From contig CACYTH010000007.1 in the NCBI GenBank assembly GCA_902777325.1, positions 62,001-126,000 on the forward strand: DNA of 64,000 nt, in the 5' to 3' direction. Shown here piece after piece: positions 23,657 through 31,752 of the stretch. Position 1 is the first letter of the stretch. Each line of letters opens with the position of its first letter. The DNA is from an uncultured Coriobacteriaceae bacterium (GTDB lineage Bacteria; Actinomycetota; Coriobacteriia; Coriobacteriales; Atopobiaceae). The notes beneath the pieces are model-generated. The model worked only from the letters and a program-made list of their open reading frames with translations. It searched no databases and was not told the origin of the DNA. Position numbers and translations under genes: made by a program.

Positions 23657-25441
23657 TTACGCGGGAAGGATGTTCTCGTTGACGTTCCAGCAGACGTAGT
23701 AGGTGCCGGCGTACGGATCAACGTGGAACTCGTCCTTGTACTCCTCCTTGACGCGGGCCATCTCGTTGGTCGGGATGCCCTCGATGAACTGCCAGGCACC
23801 CGTCTCGAAGTTGGAGAGGATGTTGTTCTGGTCGTCGGAGAGGTAGAAGTTGATCTCGTCCATGGTGATGTTGTCGGCATCCCAGTAGTCAGCGCGCTTC
23901 TTGAGCGTGATGAGGGAGTTGTGCTTCCAGCCGTCGAGGGTGTAGGCGCCGGAGCAGACGTAGGTCGCGGGGTCGGTTGCCCAGGACTCGTTGGAGACGA
24001 CGTCCTCGCGCACGGGGAAGTAGGTCGGGAAGGCCATGAGCTCGTTCCAGTAAGCGATGAAGTTGCTGGAAGTGACCTCGAGGGTGCTGTCGTCAACGGC
24101 GGTGACGGCGAGCTCGTTGGGATAGCCCTTGATGACGTCGAACATGTAGCCGTAGTCGGCGCCAAGCTCCTCGGAGGCGGCGCGCTTCCAGGCGAACTCG
24201 AAGTCCTTGGCGGTCAGCGGCTGGCCGTCGGACCAGGTGAGGCCGTCACGGAGCTTGTAGGTGTAGGTGTAGGAGCCGTCCTCGTTCTCGACGCCCTCGA
24301 CCATCTCCTGCGCGAGGTCGGCCTCGATGGCGAAGGAGCCGTCCTCCTGCTTCTCCCACTTGGCAAGGCCGGAGAAGAGGTGGGTGAGCATCGTGGCGCC
24401 GTCAACGGCGGAGTTGAGGGCGGGGTCGATGGTGTCGGGCTCGGAGGCAATGCAGACGTTGATGCTGCCGTCCTTGTAGGTGGCATGCTTGAAGATGTTG
24501 AAGCCCAGCGGGGTGCTGAAGTGGCCCTCGACCTCGGCGTCGCGCAGGTAGACCATGGTGTAGTAGTACAGCGGGCACAGGCAGCCGGTCTCCATGAGCA
24601 TGTCCTCGGCGAGGTGCATCATCTCGAAGCGCTTCTCCTGGTCGGCCTCGGTCTTGATGGCGGCGATCAGCACGTCATAGGTGTCAGCCCAGGTGCCGTT
24701 CTCGACCTTGGTCTCGTAGCCGAACGGGGTGAGGTCGAGGTTGTAGATGGCGATGGACTCGTGGTCGCCCTTGCCATACTGCACGTCGTTGTTGCCGGAG
24801 TCGGTGGTCCACATGTCGAGCATGCAGATGGGGTCGGTGTAGTCCATGATCCAGCCGTTGCGGGCGATGGAGTAGTCGCCGGCCTTACGGGTGTTCAGGA
24901 AGGTGGCCCACTCCTGGTTCTCCATGTTCATGGTGATGCCGATGGCGGCGAGGGTGCTCTGCAGGTACTCGCCGATGGCCTTGTGGCCCTCGTCGGTGTT
25001 GTAGAGGTAGGTCATGGTCGGGAAGTCGGTGAAGGTCTCAGAAGCCTCATCGTAGGTGTAGTACTTCTTGAGGATCTCCATGGCCTCGTCGAAGTTGGCC
25101 TGGAGGGCATCCTGGGCCACGTCATAGTAGCCCTGGCCGTCGCCGCGACCAGCGTTGGCCATGAAGTCGGAGCCGTCGGGCTCGCCGACGCCCTGGCACA
25201 CGAAGGTGCTGGCGGGAATCTGGTTGGCCTGGGCGATCTCGTCGCAGATGTACTGACGGTCGAAGAGCAGACGGATGGCCTTGCGGACCTCGGCCTTGGC
25301 GGCCTCGGCCTCTTCGGGGCTCAGGGCTGCGCTAGCTGCGCCACCCTCGGAGCTGCCACCGCCACCACAAGCGCTCAGACCGCAGATGGCGACCATGCCA
25401 CCGAGGCCCTGCAGGAAGTTCCTACGCGTTACGTTGGACAT
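23657..25441 (-). CDS. circularly permuted OppA-type peptide-binding lipoprotein (system 2)
   Basis: The 594-residue product has a twin-arginine-like lipoprotein signal (TRRNFLQG, lipobox GLSAC, Cys25), then family 5 binding-protein sequence in swapped order. Residues 48-326 are the normal C-terminal part (KAIRLLFDRQYICDEI at 54-69, ending FNIFKHATYKDGS). Residues 327-594 are the normal N-terminal part (INVCIASEPDTIDPA, KLRDGLTWSDGQPLTAKDF, ending TYYVCWNVNENILPA). The old C and N termini are joined at residue 326/327, and the new ends lie in the inter-lobe linker just before the KAxxxxxDR helix. One uninterrupted frame starts at 25441 behind GGGGAGAG. It follows a terminator after oppBCDF system 2. 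Confidence 0.9.
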   Translation of the reverse strand: MSNVTRRNFLQGLGGMVAICGLSACGGGGSSEGGAASAALSPEEAEAAKAEVRKAIRLLFDRQYICDEIAQANQIPASTFVCQGVGEPDGSDFMANAGRGDGQGYYDVAQDALQANFDEAMEILKKYYTYDEASETFTDFPTMTYLYNTDEGHKAIGEYLQSTLAAIGITMNMENQEWATFLNTRKAGDYSIARNGWIMDYTDPICMLDMWTTDSGNNDVQYGKGDHESIAIYNLDLTPFGYETKVENGTWADTYDVLIAAIKTEADQEKRFEMMHLAEDMLMETGCLCPLYYYTMVYLRDAEVEGHFSTPLGFNIFKHATYKDGSINVCIASEPDTIDPALNSAVDGATMLTHLFSGLAKWEKQEDGSFAIEADLAQEMVEGVENEDGSYTYTYKLRDGLTWSDGQPLTAKDFEFAWKRAASEELGADYGYMFDVIKGYPNELAVTAVDDSTLEVTSSNFIAYWNELMAFPTYFPVREDVVSNESWATDPATYVCSGAYTLDGWKHNSLITLKKRADYWDADNITMDEINFYLSDDQNNILSNFETGAWQFIEGIPTNEMARVKEEYKDEFHVDPYAGTYYVCWNVNENILPA

Positions 25442-25636
25442 AAGATCTCTCCCCTTTCGAAAAACACTCGCATCAAAAACACGAACCATTGCATGCTAGC
25501 ACTCTTATGCAAAGTGGCCCGATTTGGGGTCGCTAATTAATCTGTTTTTAAGTTAGTCGACCCAGTTTTACGGGCAACGGCGGCATTTGCGCCATCACTG
25601 GCAGAAATGCATGATCGGAACTGATGAGAATGGCAA

Positions 25637-25669
25637 CAAAAAGGCGGGTGCCGTATGAGACACCCGCCT
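25637..25669 (-). terminator. terminator after oppF (system 2)
   Basis: AGGCGGGTG and CACCCGCCT form a 9-bp stem with a ten-base loop followed on the minus strand by TTTTTG. It ends the oppBCDF transcript, so the permuted binding-protein gene needs its own promoter in 25442-25636, an A/T-rich stretch in which no clear consensus was fixed by eye. Confidence 0.85.
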
Positions 25670-25699
25670 AGTAGCGCGCATGCTATGACTCTGGATCGC

Positions 25700-26689
25700 C
25701 TAGCTGTTGATCTCCGCCGTGCGGTGGCAGGCCACGAAGTGCCCGCTCGACACCTCGTCAAAGTTGGGCATGCTCTCGGCGCACTTGGCCTCTGCGTAGG
25801 GGCAGCGCGTGCGGAACGGGCAGCCCGACGGCGCATTGAGGGGGCTCGGGATGTCGCCCTGCAGCGGGATGCGCTTGTTGGCGCGCGCGATCTTGGGATC
25901 GGGGATGGGCACGGCCGAGATGAGAGACTTGGTGTAGGGGTGCAGCGGGTGATCGTAGATCTCCGCGGCGTCGGCGAGCTCGACCATCTTGCCCAGGTAC
26001 ATGACGGCGATGCGGTCGGAGATGTGACGCACCACCAGCAGGTCGTGGGCGATGAAGAGGTAGGTCAGGCCCATCTGGTCCTGCAGCTCGTCAAACATGT
26101 TGATGACCTGCGCCTGAATGGACACGTCGAGTGCCGAGACGGGCTCGTCGCAGACGATGAACTCGGGGTCGACGGCAAGCGAGCGGGCGATGCCGATGCG
26201 CTGGCGCTGGCCACCGGAGAACTCGTGGGCATAGCGGCTGGCGTGCTCGGAGTTCAGGCCCACGCGGTCCATGAGCTCGAGGATCTTCTTCTCGCGCTCC
26301 TCGCGGCTGGAGTACATCTTGTGCACGTCAAGAGGCTCGCCGATGATGTCGGAGACCGTCATGCGGGGGTTGAGCGAGGAGTACGGGTCCTGGAAGACCA
26401 TGGTGGACTTGGTGCGGAACCACTTGATGTCCTCTTTGGTCTTGATGGGACGGCCGTCGTAGACGACCTCGCCGTCGGTGGGCTTGTAGAGGTGCAGGAT
26501 GGTGCGGCCGACCGTGGTCTTGCCGCAGCCGGACTCGCCTACCAGGCCGAGCGTCTCGCCGCGCCTGATCTGGAAGCTCACGTCGTCGACAGCCTTGAGC
26601 GGGGTGGACTTGAAGAAGCCGGTGCTAACCGGGAAGTACTCCTTGAGGTGACGGACGTCGACCAGAGGGGTCTCGTTGGTGGCCGCCAT
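25700..26689 (-). CDS. oppF: oligopeptide ABC transporter ATPase, OppF-type (system 2)
   Basis: The 329-residue ATPase has Walker [10 protein letters not shown], signature FSGGQRQR, Walker B FIVCDEP and switch IAHDLL. The C-terminal extension keeps the full oligopeptide-family cysteine motif ([16 protein letters not shown]...ACHR), in contrast to its system 1 counterpart. Its ATG overlaps the oppD stop codon by one base (TAATG). Confidence 0.93.
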   Translation of the reverse strand: MAATNETPLVDVRHLKEYFPVSTGFFKSTPLKAVDDVSFQIRRGETLGLVGESGCGKTTVGRTILHLYKPTDGEVVYDGRPIKTKEDIKWFRTKSTMVFQDPYSSLNPRMTVSDIIGEPLDVHKMYSSREEREKKILELMDRVGLNSEHASRYAHEFSGGQRQRIGIARSLAVDPEFIVCDEPVSALDVSIQAQVINMFDELQDQMGLTYLFIAHDLLVVRHISDRIAVMYLGKMVELADAAEIYDHPLHPYTKSLISAVPIPDPKIARANKRIPLQGDIPSPLNAPSGCPFRTRCPYAEAKCAESMPNFDEVSSGHFVACHRTAEINS

Positions 26690-27711
26690 TACGCCTCACC
26701 GCCTTCCGCTGCGCCTGCATCCTCGACGGCTGCCTGCGCGTCCATCAGTGCCTTAACGTTCATCCAGCACGAGGCCTTGTGGTCCTCGTTGATCACCATC
26801 TGCTCGGGCGCCTGGCGGATGCAGATCTTCATGGCCGCGTCGCAGCGCGGGGCGAAGGGGCAACCCTTGGGCAGATTGAGCAGGTCGATGGGGGTGCCGG
26901 TGATGGGCTGGAGCTTCTGGCCCATGGTGTCCATCGTGGGGATGGAGCGCAGCAGGCCCTTGGTGTACTCGTGCTTGGGGTTGTAGAAGATCTCCTCGGC
27001 AGTGCCGCGCTCGCAGTAGGAGCCGGCGTACATGACCACGATCTCGTCGCACATCTGGGCCACGACGCCCAGGTCGTGCGTGATCATGATGATGGCCATG
27101 CCGAGCTCCTTCTGCAGACGCTGCATGAGCTCGAGGATCTGGGCCTGGATGGTCACGTCGAGGGCCGTGGTGGGCTCGTCGGCGATGAGGATGTCGGGCT
27201 CGCAGGCCAGCGCCATGGCGATCATGACGCGCTGACGCATGCCGCCGGAGTGCTCGTGCGGGTACTGCTTCATGCGCTTCTCGGGGTCGTTGACACCCAC
27301 GAGCTCGAGCATCTCGATGGCGCGCGCATACGCCTGCTCCCTCGTGCGATCGGTATGGAGCAGGATGGCCTCCATGATCTGGTCGCCGATGGTGTAGGTG
27401 GGGTTGAGCGAGGTCATCGGGTCCTGGAAGATGATCGAGATCTTGTTGCCGCGGACGTCACGCATGACCTTCTCGCCCGCGTTGACCAGCTCCTGGCCGT
27501 CGAGCTTGACCGAGCCGGACACGATCTTGCCGGCGGGGGCAAGGATCTGCAGGATCGAGTAGACCGTGACCGACTTGCCGGAGCCGGACTCGCCCACGAT
27601 GCCGAGGGTCTGGCCGCGGTCGAGGTTGAAGGAGACGCCGTTGACGGCCTTTACCTCGCCTGCATCGGTGAAGAACGACGTGTGCAGGTCACGTACTTCC
27701 AAAAGTGCCAT
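26689..27711 (-). CDS. oppD: oligopeptide ABC transporter ATPase, OppD-type (system 2)
   Basis: The 340-residue ATPase shows Walker A GESGSGKS, signature HSGGMRQR (the usual Leu before SGG is His), Walker B ILIADEP and switch ITHDLG. The C-terminal extension has the four-cysteine pattern GCPFAPRC...IC...SCW. The start at 27711 follows AAAGGAGG; the frame open to 27786 is upstream read-through into oppC. Confidence 0.93.
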   Translation of the reverse strand: MALLEVRDLHTSFFTDAGEVKAVNGVSFNLDRGQTLGIVGESGSGKSVTVYSILQILAPAGKIVSGSVKLDGQELVNAGEKVMRDVRGNKISIIFQDPMTSLNPTYTIGDQIMEAILLHTDRTREQAYARAIEMLELVGVNDPEKRMKQYPHEHSGGMRQRVMIAMALACEPDILIADEPTTALDVTIQAQILELMQRLQKELGMAIIMITHDLGVVAQMCDEIVVMYAGSYCERGTAEEIFYNPKHEYTKGLLRSIPTMDTMGQKLQPITGTPIDLLNLPKGCPFAPRCDAAMKICIRQAPEQMVINEDHKASCWMNVKALMDAQAAVEDAGAAEGGEA

Positions 27712-27724
27712 TGGTGCCTCCTTT

Positions 27725-28789
27725 CTAGGCGTTGAGCTTGGGGTCGAACGCGTCGCGCAGGCCGTCGCCAAAGAGGTTGAGGCCAAGCACGATGAGCGAG
27801 ATGACGATGGCGGGGATCACGAGGCGGTAGCCGTAGCTCGTGACGCCGTTGAGGGCCTCGGAGGCAAGCGAGCCCAGCGACGGCATGGGCGCGTTGACGC
27901 CCAGGCCAAGGAACGACAGGAAGCTCTCGGTGAAGATGGCGTTGGGGATCTGCAGGGCGGTGGAGATGATGATGACCGAGATGCAGTTGGGGATCAGGTG
28001 GGTCTTGATGATCCAGCCGGAGCCGGCGCCTGCGGTCTCGGCGGCGAGCACGTACTCCTGCTCGCGCAGCGAGAGGATCTGGCCGCGGATGAGGCGCGCC
28101 ATCGAGCACCAGTACAGCAGCGCGAAGATGACGAAGAGGGCGATGATGTTGGAGCCGATGGTCTGCAGGACCGTGCCCTCCAGGATGGGTCCGAGCGTCT
28201 CGCGCAGCACGCTGGCTAGAAGAATGACCATCAGCATGTCAGGCAGCGAGTAGATGATGTCGACGATGCGCATGATCACCATGTCGACGCGCCCGCCGGC
28301 AAAGCCTGCGATGGAGCCGAGCGTCATGCCGATGACCAGCACGATGATGGAGGCAAAGAAGCCGACGGCCAGCGAGATGCGGGTGCCGTAGACCACGCGG
28401 ATGAAGTAGTCGCGGCCGGAGGAGTCGGTGCCAAAGATGTGCGGGAAGACGCTCTCCCCCGCCTCCATGCGCTCCTGCTCGGAGACCGAGTACTCCATGG
28501 GGGCCAGGTTGTTGAACGAGGGGTCGACGGGGCGGCCGGGCTGGTTGCCCAGCTGCTTGGCGTACGAGTAGGGCCACATCATCGGCAGCACGATGGAGGC
28601 GACGGTGATGAGGATGATCACGATCATCGAGATGAAAGCGACCTTGTTCTTGTACAGGCGCTTGCAGCCATCGCGGAAGAAGGTGCTCGACGGGCGCATC
28701 TGCACCATGTACTCCTTCTCCTCCTCGGAGGCAGGAAGGAAGTCGTTGGGATCGAGGTCCACTTGCATGCTCAGGGGATTGTTTGCCAT
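27725..28789 (-). CDS. oppC: oligopeptide ABC permease, OppC-type (system 2)
   Basis: The 354-residue inner-membrane permease has an N-terminal cytoplasmic tail, a first helix (about residues 50-72), a large loop with IFGTDSSGRDYFIR, then the core permease domain with the EAA-type loop (LREQEYVLAAETAGA). The ATG at 28789 was preferred over the GTG at 28795 because AGGAGG then has a proper seven-base spacing. It lies 11 bases after oppB. Confidence 0.92.
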   Translation of the reverse strand: MANNPLSMQVDLDPNDFLPASEEEKEYMVQMRPSSTFFRDGCKRLYKNKVAFISMIVIILITVASIVLPMMWPYSYAKQLGNQPGRPVDPSFNNLAPMEYSVSEQERMEAGESVFPHIFGTDSSGRDYFIRVVYGTRISLAVGFFASIIVLVIGMTLGSIAGFAGGRVDMVIMRIVDIIYSLPDMLMVILLASVLRETLGPILEGTVLQTIGSNIIALFVIFALLYWCSMARLIRGQILSLREQEYVLAAETAGAGSGWIIKTHLIPNCISVIIISTALQIPNAIFTESFLSFLGLGVNAPMPSLGSLASEALNGVTSYGYRLVIPAIVISLIVLGLNLFGDGLRDAFDPKLNA

Positions 28790-28800
28790 GGTCACACCTC

Positions 28801-29727
28801 CTATTCCAGGTTGATGCGCGGGTCGACAACCTTGTAGAGGATGTCGGACACGAGGTTCATGATGACGATGAGGGTTGCCAGCACGATCGTGGTGCCCATG
28901 ATGAGGGTGTAGTCACGACCGGTGATGGAGTTGACGAAGTAGCGGCCGATGCCGGGCACGGCAAAGATCTGCTCGACGACGAGCGAGCCGGTGACGATGT
29001 AGGCCAGCTCGGGGCCAAAGTAGGTGATGACCGGGATGAGCGAGTTCTTGAGCGCGTGCTTGAGGATGACGTTGCGCTCGGAGACGCCCTTGGCCTTGGC
29101 GGTGCGGATGTAGTCCTGGCCGAGCACGTCAAGCATGGAGGAGCGCGTGAGACGCGTGATGTAGCTCATCGGGTAGAGCGCCAGCGTGATGACCGGCAGG
29201 ATGAGGCCGCCCTTGGAGGCGCCGTTTGCCGGCAGCCACCCGAGCGTGATGCAGAATAGTATCAGTAACAACGACCCCATGATGAACGATGGCATACTGA
29301 CGAACGCCGTCGTCATCACCATGATTATCTTGTCCGGGATCGAGTTTCGCTTGAGCGCGGCCAGCGCGCCGAGCAACACTCCCGCCACCGTGGCAATGAC
29401 CAGCGCGATGATGCCGATGCGCGCGGAGGTCTTCATGCCGTCGACGATGACGTCGGTGACCATGCGGCCGCGCTGCTTGATCGACGGGCCGAAGTTACCG
29501 TGCAGGGCGTCCACCAGATAGGTGGTGTACTGCTCGAAGAGCGGCTTGTCGAGGCCGTACTTGGCGTTGAGCGCAGCCTGCGCCTCGGCGGAGATCGCCT
29601 TTTCGCGAGTGAACGGGCCACCAGGGACGGCGTGCATCACGAAGAAGGTGATCGTGATGACCGCCCAGATGGTGACGAAAGAGAAAAAGATTCTCTTTAC
29701 GATGTATCGCAACGTCTTAGAGTCCAT
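28801..29727 (-). CDS. oppB: oligopeptide ABC permease, OppB-type (system 2)
   Basis: The 308-residue inner-membrane permease begins RYIVKRIFFSF, has HAVPGGPFTREK after the first helix, and an EAA loop (DYIRTAKAKGVSER, about residues 208-221) followed by LKNSLIPVITY. AAAGGTGG precedes the ATG. It is the first gene of a BCDF operon. Its start is only 30 bases after the T-run of the secG terminator, so there is almost no room for a separate promoter. Confidence 0.93.
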   Translation of the reverse strand: MDSKTLRYIVKRIFFSFVTIWAVITITFFVMHAVPGGPFTREKAISAEAQAALNAKYGLDKPLFEQYTTYLVDALHGNFGPSIKQRGRMVTDVIVDGMKTSARIGIIALVIATVAGVLLGALAALKRNSIPDKIIMVMTTAFVSMPSFIMGSLLLILFCITLGWLPANGASKGGLILPVITLALYPMSYITRLTRSSMLDVLGQDYIRTAKAKGVSERNVILKHALKNSLIPVITYFGPELAYIVTGSLVVEQIFAVPGIGRYFVNSITGRDYTLIMGTTIVLATLIVIMNLVSDILYKVVDPRINLE

Positions 29728-29756
29728 ACTCTGTCCACCTTTACCGATACCAATAG

Positions 29757-29788
29757 AAAAAGCCGCCAGTCATACCTGCCTGGCGGCT
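29757..29788 (-). terminator. terminator after secG
   Basis: AGCCGCCAG (29761-29769) and CTGGCGGCT (29780-29788) form a 9-bp stem; on the minus strand TTTTTC follows. It lies between secG and oppB system 2. Confidence 0.85.
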
Positions 29789-29812
29789 CAAGTGCCGAAA
29801 GCGAAGACGCCT

Positions 29813-30061
29813 TTAGATGGTGCCCATCGGGAAGGTCAGCGCCATCACGATGATGCTCAGGCCAAAGATGACCGAGGTGATGACGGTGAGGCGATCGAGG
29901 TTCTTCTCCATGACAGCCGAGCCGGCGGCAGAGTTGTACATGGTGGAGGCGATCATGTCGGAGACGCCCGTGCCCTTACCGGAGTGCATGAGCACCAGAA
30001 GGATGGTGGCGATGCCAGACAGGAACATGATCACAAGCAGAATGATGTTGAGAGCACCCAA
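29813..30061 (-). CDS. secG: preprotein translocase subunit SecG
   Basis: SecG is the small non-essential partner of the SecYEG channel. The 82-residue product has two transmembrane helices joined by the family motif HSGKGTGVSDM, and ends ALTFPMGTI. The start is best placed at TTG 30061, which has AAGGAG at a five-base spacing and gives MGALNIILL, the usual SecG beginning; an in-frame ATG at 30076 has no ribosome-binding site. Monocistronic, with its own terminator. Confidence 0.9.
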   Translation of the reverse strand: MGALNIILLVIMFLSGIATILLVLMHSGKGTGVSDMIASTMYNSAAGSAVMEKNLDRLTVITSVIFGLSIIVMALTFPMGTI

Positions 30062-30148
30062 GATGACTCCTTGCATAAAGGTAGATATACATACGGCTGT
30101 ACACCATAGCACAAATCCGAAACGCTAGTTATATTGCTCACATACGCG

Positions 30149-30191
30149 AAACAAGAGCAGGTACCGTGCACCAAATATGCACGATACCTGC
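30149..30191 (-). terminator. terminator after the split-barrel protein gene
   Basis: GCAGGTACCGTGCA (30157-30170) and TGCACGATACCTGC (30178-30191) form a 14-bp stem with one mismatch; TCTTGTTTC follows on the minus strand. It lies 42 bases after the stop codon at 30234. Confidence 0.75.
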
Positions 30192-30233
30192 CCTTACATG
30201 CGTACGGCTCTGCGCTGATTGCCGTCTTTGCCC

Positions 30234-30632
30234 TTAGAACTTGACGGTCCTGGGTGCTGCGGTGAAGCTGGAGAAGGTGGCCTCGCCGTCCTCGATGTAG
30301 TACACGACCGTGTTGCCGTCGCCAACCGCGTACATCTTCTGCAGGCTGGGATAGGCGTCGAGCATCGACTGCTGGGCCTCCTCGCGCGGGTCCTCCACGA
30401 GCCTGCCAGTGATGCGCACCCACTCGCCCTTGAAGCCGCAGATCTCGAACTTGGGGTTGGCCTCGATCTGCTTGGAGACGTCCTTGGACTTGCCGGTCTG
30501 GATGTAGAGCTTACCCTCAAAGATGTGGGCGGTGCCAAAGGGGCGCACGCGCGGCTGGTCTCCGTCGGTGGTGGCCAGGTAATAGGTGCCGACTTCCTTC
30601 AGGAACGCGCAGACCTCATCGATTGCTGCCAT
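30234..30632 (-). CDS. pyridoxamine 5'-phosphate oxidase-like, FMN-binding split-barrel protein
   Basis: The 132-residue product has the split-barrel fold signature of this family: FLKEVGTYYLATTDGDQPRVRP-type strands (about residues 10-31; seen TYYLATTDGDQPRVRP), then GTAHIFEGKLYIQTG and EICGFKGEWVRITG. Such small proteins bind FMN or F420 and are usually flavin reductases of unknown substrate; true PdxH is longer. The start at 30632 has AAAGGTGG upstream. Single-gene unit between two terminators. Confidence 0.85.
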   Translation of the reverse strand: MAAIDEVCAFLKEVGTYYLATTDGDQPRVRPFGTAHIFEGKLYIQTGKSKDVSKQIEANPKFEICGFKGEWVRITGRLVEDPREEAQQSMLDAYPSLQKMYAVGDGNTVVYYIEDGEATFSSFTAAPRTVKF

Positions 30633-30689
30633 GATGTCCCACCTTTCTACTGTGGATTGCCTAACAGGGCAATTATGAACCATTTTGTG

Positions 30690-30726
30690 CACAAAGAAAA
30701 TCTCCTTTGCACGCAAAGGAGATTTC
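30690..30726 (-). terminator. terminator after the HAD phosphatase gene
   Basis: GAAAATCTCCTTTGC (30696-30710) pairs with GCAAAGGAGATTTC (30713-30726) with a two-base loop. On the minus strand the hairpin runs into TTTTCTTTG. Confidence 0.8.
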
Positions 30727-30751
30727 CGGTCGTACGATCTGTTTGGTGGGC

Positions 30752-31627
30752 CTACCAGCCGCGTGGCTCCTGCACTGCCTCCCACTGCTCGTCCTCGTTC
30801 ATGAAGGAGGGCATGCGGCCGGCGCGCGTCGCGGCTGCGATGTCATAGAAGGCATCAGCCACGGCGTCGTCCGCACTTGCGCCGATGTGCCAGCGAGCGT
30901 CGCGCTTGACGGCGGGCACGGCGTTTGCCACGGCCACCGAGTTGGGCACCGAGTAGAGCATGTTGAGGTCGTTCTCCTCGTCACCAAAGGCCGCGACCTC
31001 CTCAAACTCGAGCCCGAGCCTGCCCGCCAGCATGCAGACGGCGGAGTCCTTGCCCCATCCGGAGGGCAGCAGGTCGATGTAGTTGGGACCGGGATAGAAG
31101 AGGCTGAACTCGGGGCACACGCGGGCGATGGCCGTGCGCACCTCGGCGCGCGACGCGACGCCAGGGCCGTGGCCCACACGCACGTTGGCCTTGTAGTACG
31201 GGTGGTCGGAGACGCCATCCACCAGGTGCGCCTTGTTCCAGAAGGCAAGCCCGTAGTGCTCGACCTCCTCGGCGCTCGTCGCCACAAGCTCCACCTCGTG
31301 ACCCTTGTAGAGGCCGATGGCGTAGCCCTCAAAGTTCTTGATGACCTCGGCAGCCCGCACGAGCGCGTCATGGGAGAGGTACTGCGTGTGGATGCACTCG
31401 CCATCAAGGTAGATGCGCTGGCCGTTGGAGGTAATCGCCGTCTGGTAGCAGCGCTCGTCCCCGTCAAAGAGGTGCTGGATGGCCGTCATGCGCCTGCCCG
31501 TGACCACCGAGAACTCCACGCCCGCGTCCTGCAGCTCGTGGATGGCGGCGCGGGCATGGTCGGTCGCATGGGGACGTCCCACGGCAATCAGGGTGTCGTC
31601 GATGTCGGTGACCACGAGCTTGATCAT
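30752..31627 (-). CDS. Cof-type HAD-IIB phosphatase
   Basis: The 291-residue product belongs to the Cof/YbjI class of haloacid dehalogenase phosphatases: VVTDIDDTLI (nucleophile Asp8, acid/base Asp10), SVVTGRR (motif II region), a type IIB cap, the lysine of GWGKDSAV and AFGDEENDLNML for the metal ligands. Substrates are usually sugar phosphates or flavin mononucleotide. AGAGGAGG precedes the ATG. Confidence 0.88.
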   Translation of the reverse strand: MIKLVVTDIDDTLIAVGRPHATDHARAAIHELQDAGVEFSVVTGRRMTAIQHLFDGDERCYQTAITSNGQRIYLDGECIHTQYLSHDALVRAAEVIKNFEGYAIGLYKGHEVELVATSAEEVEHYGLAFWNKAHLVDGVSDHPYYKANVRVGHGPGVASRAEVRTAIARVCPEFSLFYPGPNYIDLLPSGWGKDSAVCMLAGRLGLEFEEVAAFGDEENDLNMLYSVPNSVAVANAVPAVKRDARWHIGASADDAVADAFYDIAAATRAGRMPSFMNEDEQWEAVQEPRGW

Positions 31628-31665
31628 GGGAGGCCTCCTCTTGGCTCTTCATGTCGTGCGAATCC

Positions 31666-31739
31666 TGCCGAAAGGGCGCCCGCCCTCTCGAAGGCAACTG
31701 CGGAGCGGCGCCTGCGAGAGGGCGGGCGCCCTTTCGGCA
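31666..31739. repeat. 25-bp perfect inverted repeat
   Basis: The arm 31666-31690 (TGCCGAAAGGGCGCCC...) is perfectly complementary to 31715-31739 across a 24-base loop. It starts 13 bases after the asd stop codon in the direction of transcription. It has no T-run, so it may be a strong mRNA 3' structure or a repeat element rather than a standard terminator. Confidence 0.75.
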
Positions 31740-31752
31740 TGGTTTCGGTCCG

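Noticed and set aside
23657..25441. The permuted oppA being two broken genes or a frameshifted pseudogene
   Set aside because: One continuous frame with start signal, signal peptide and stop covers both halves; neither half has internal stops and both keep their conserved motifs.
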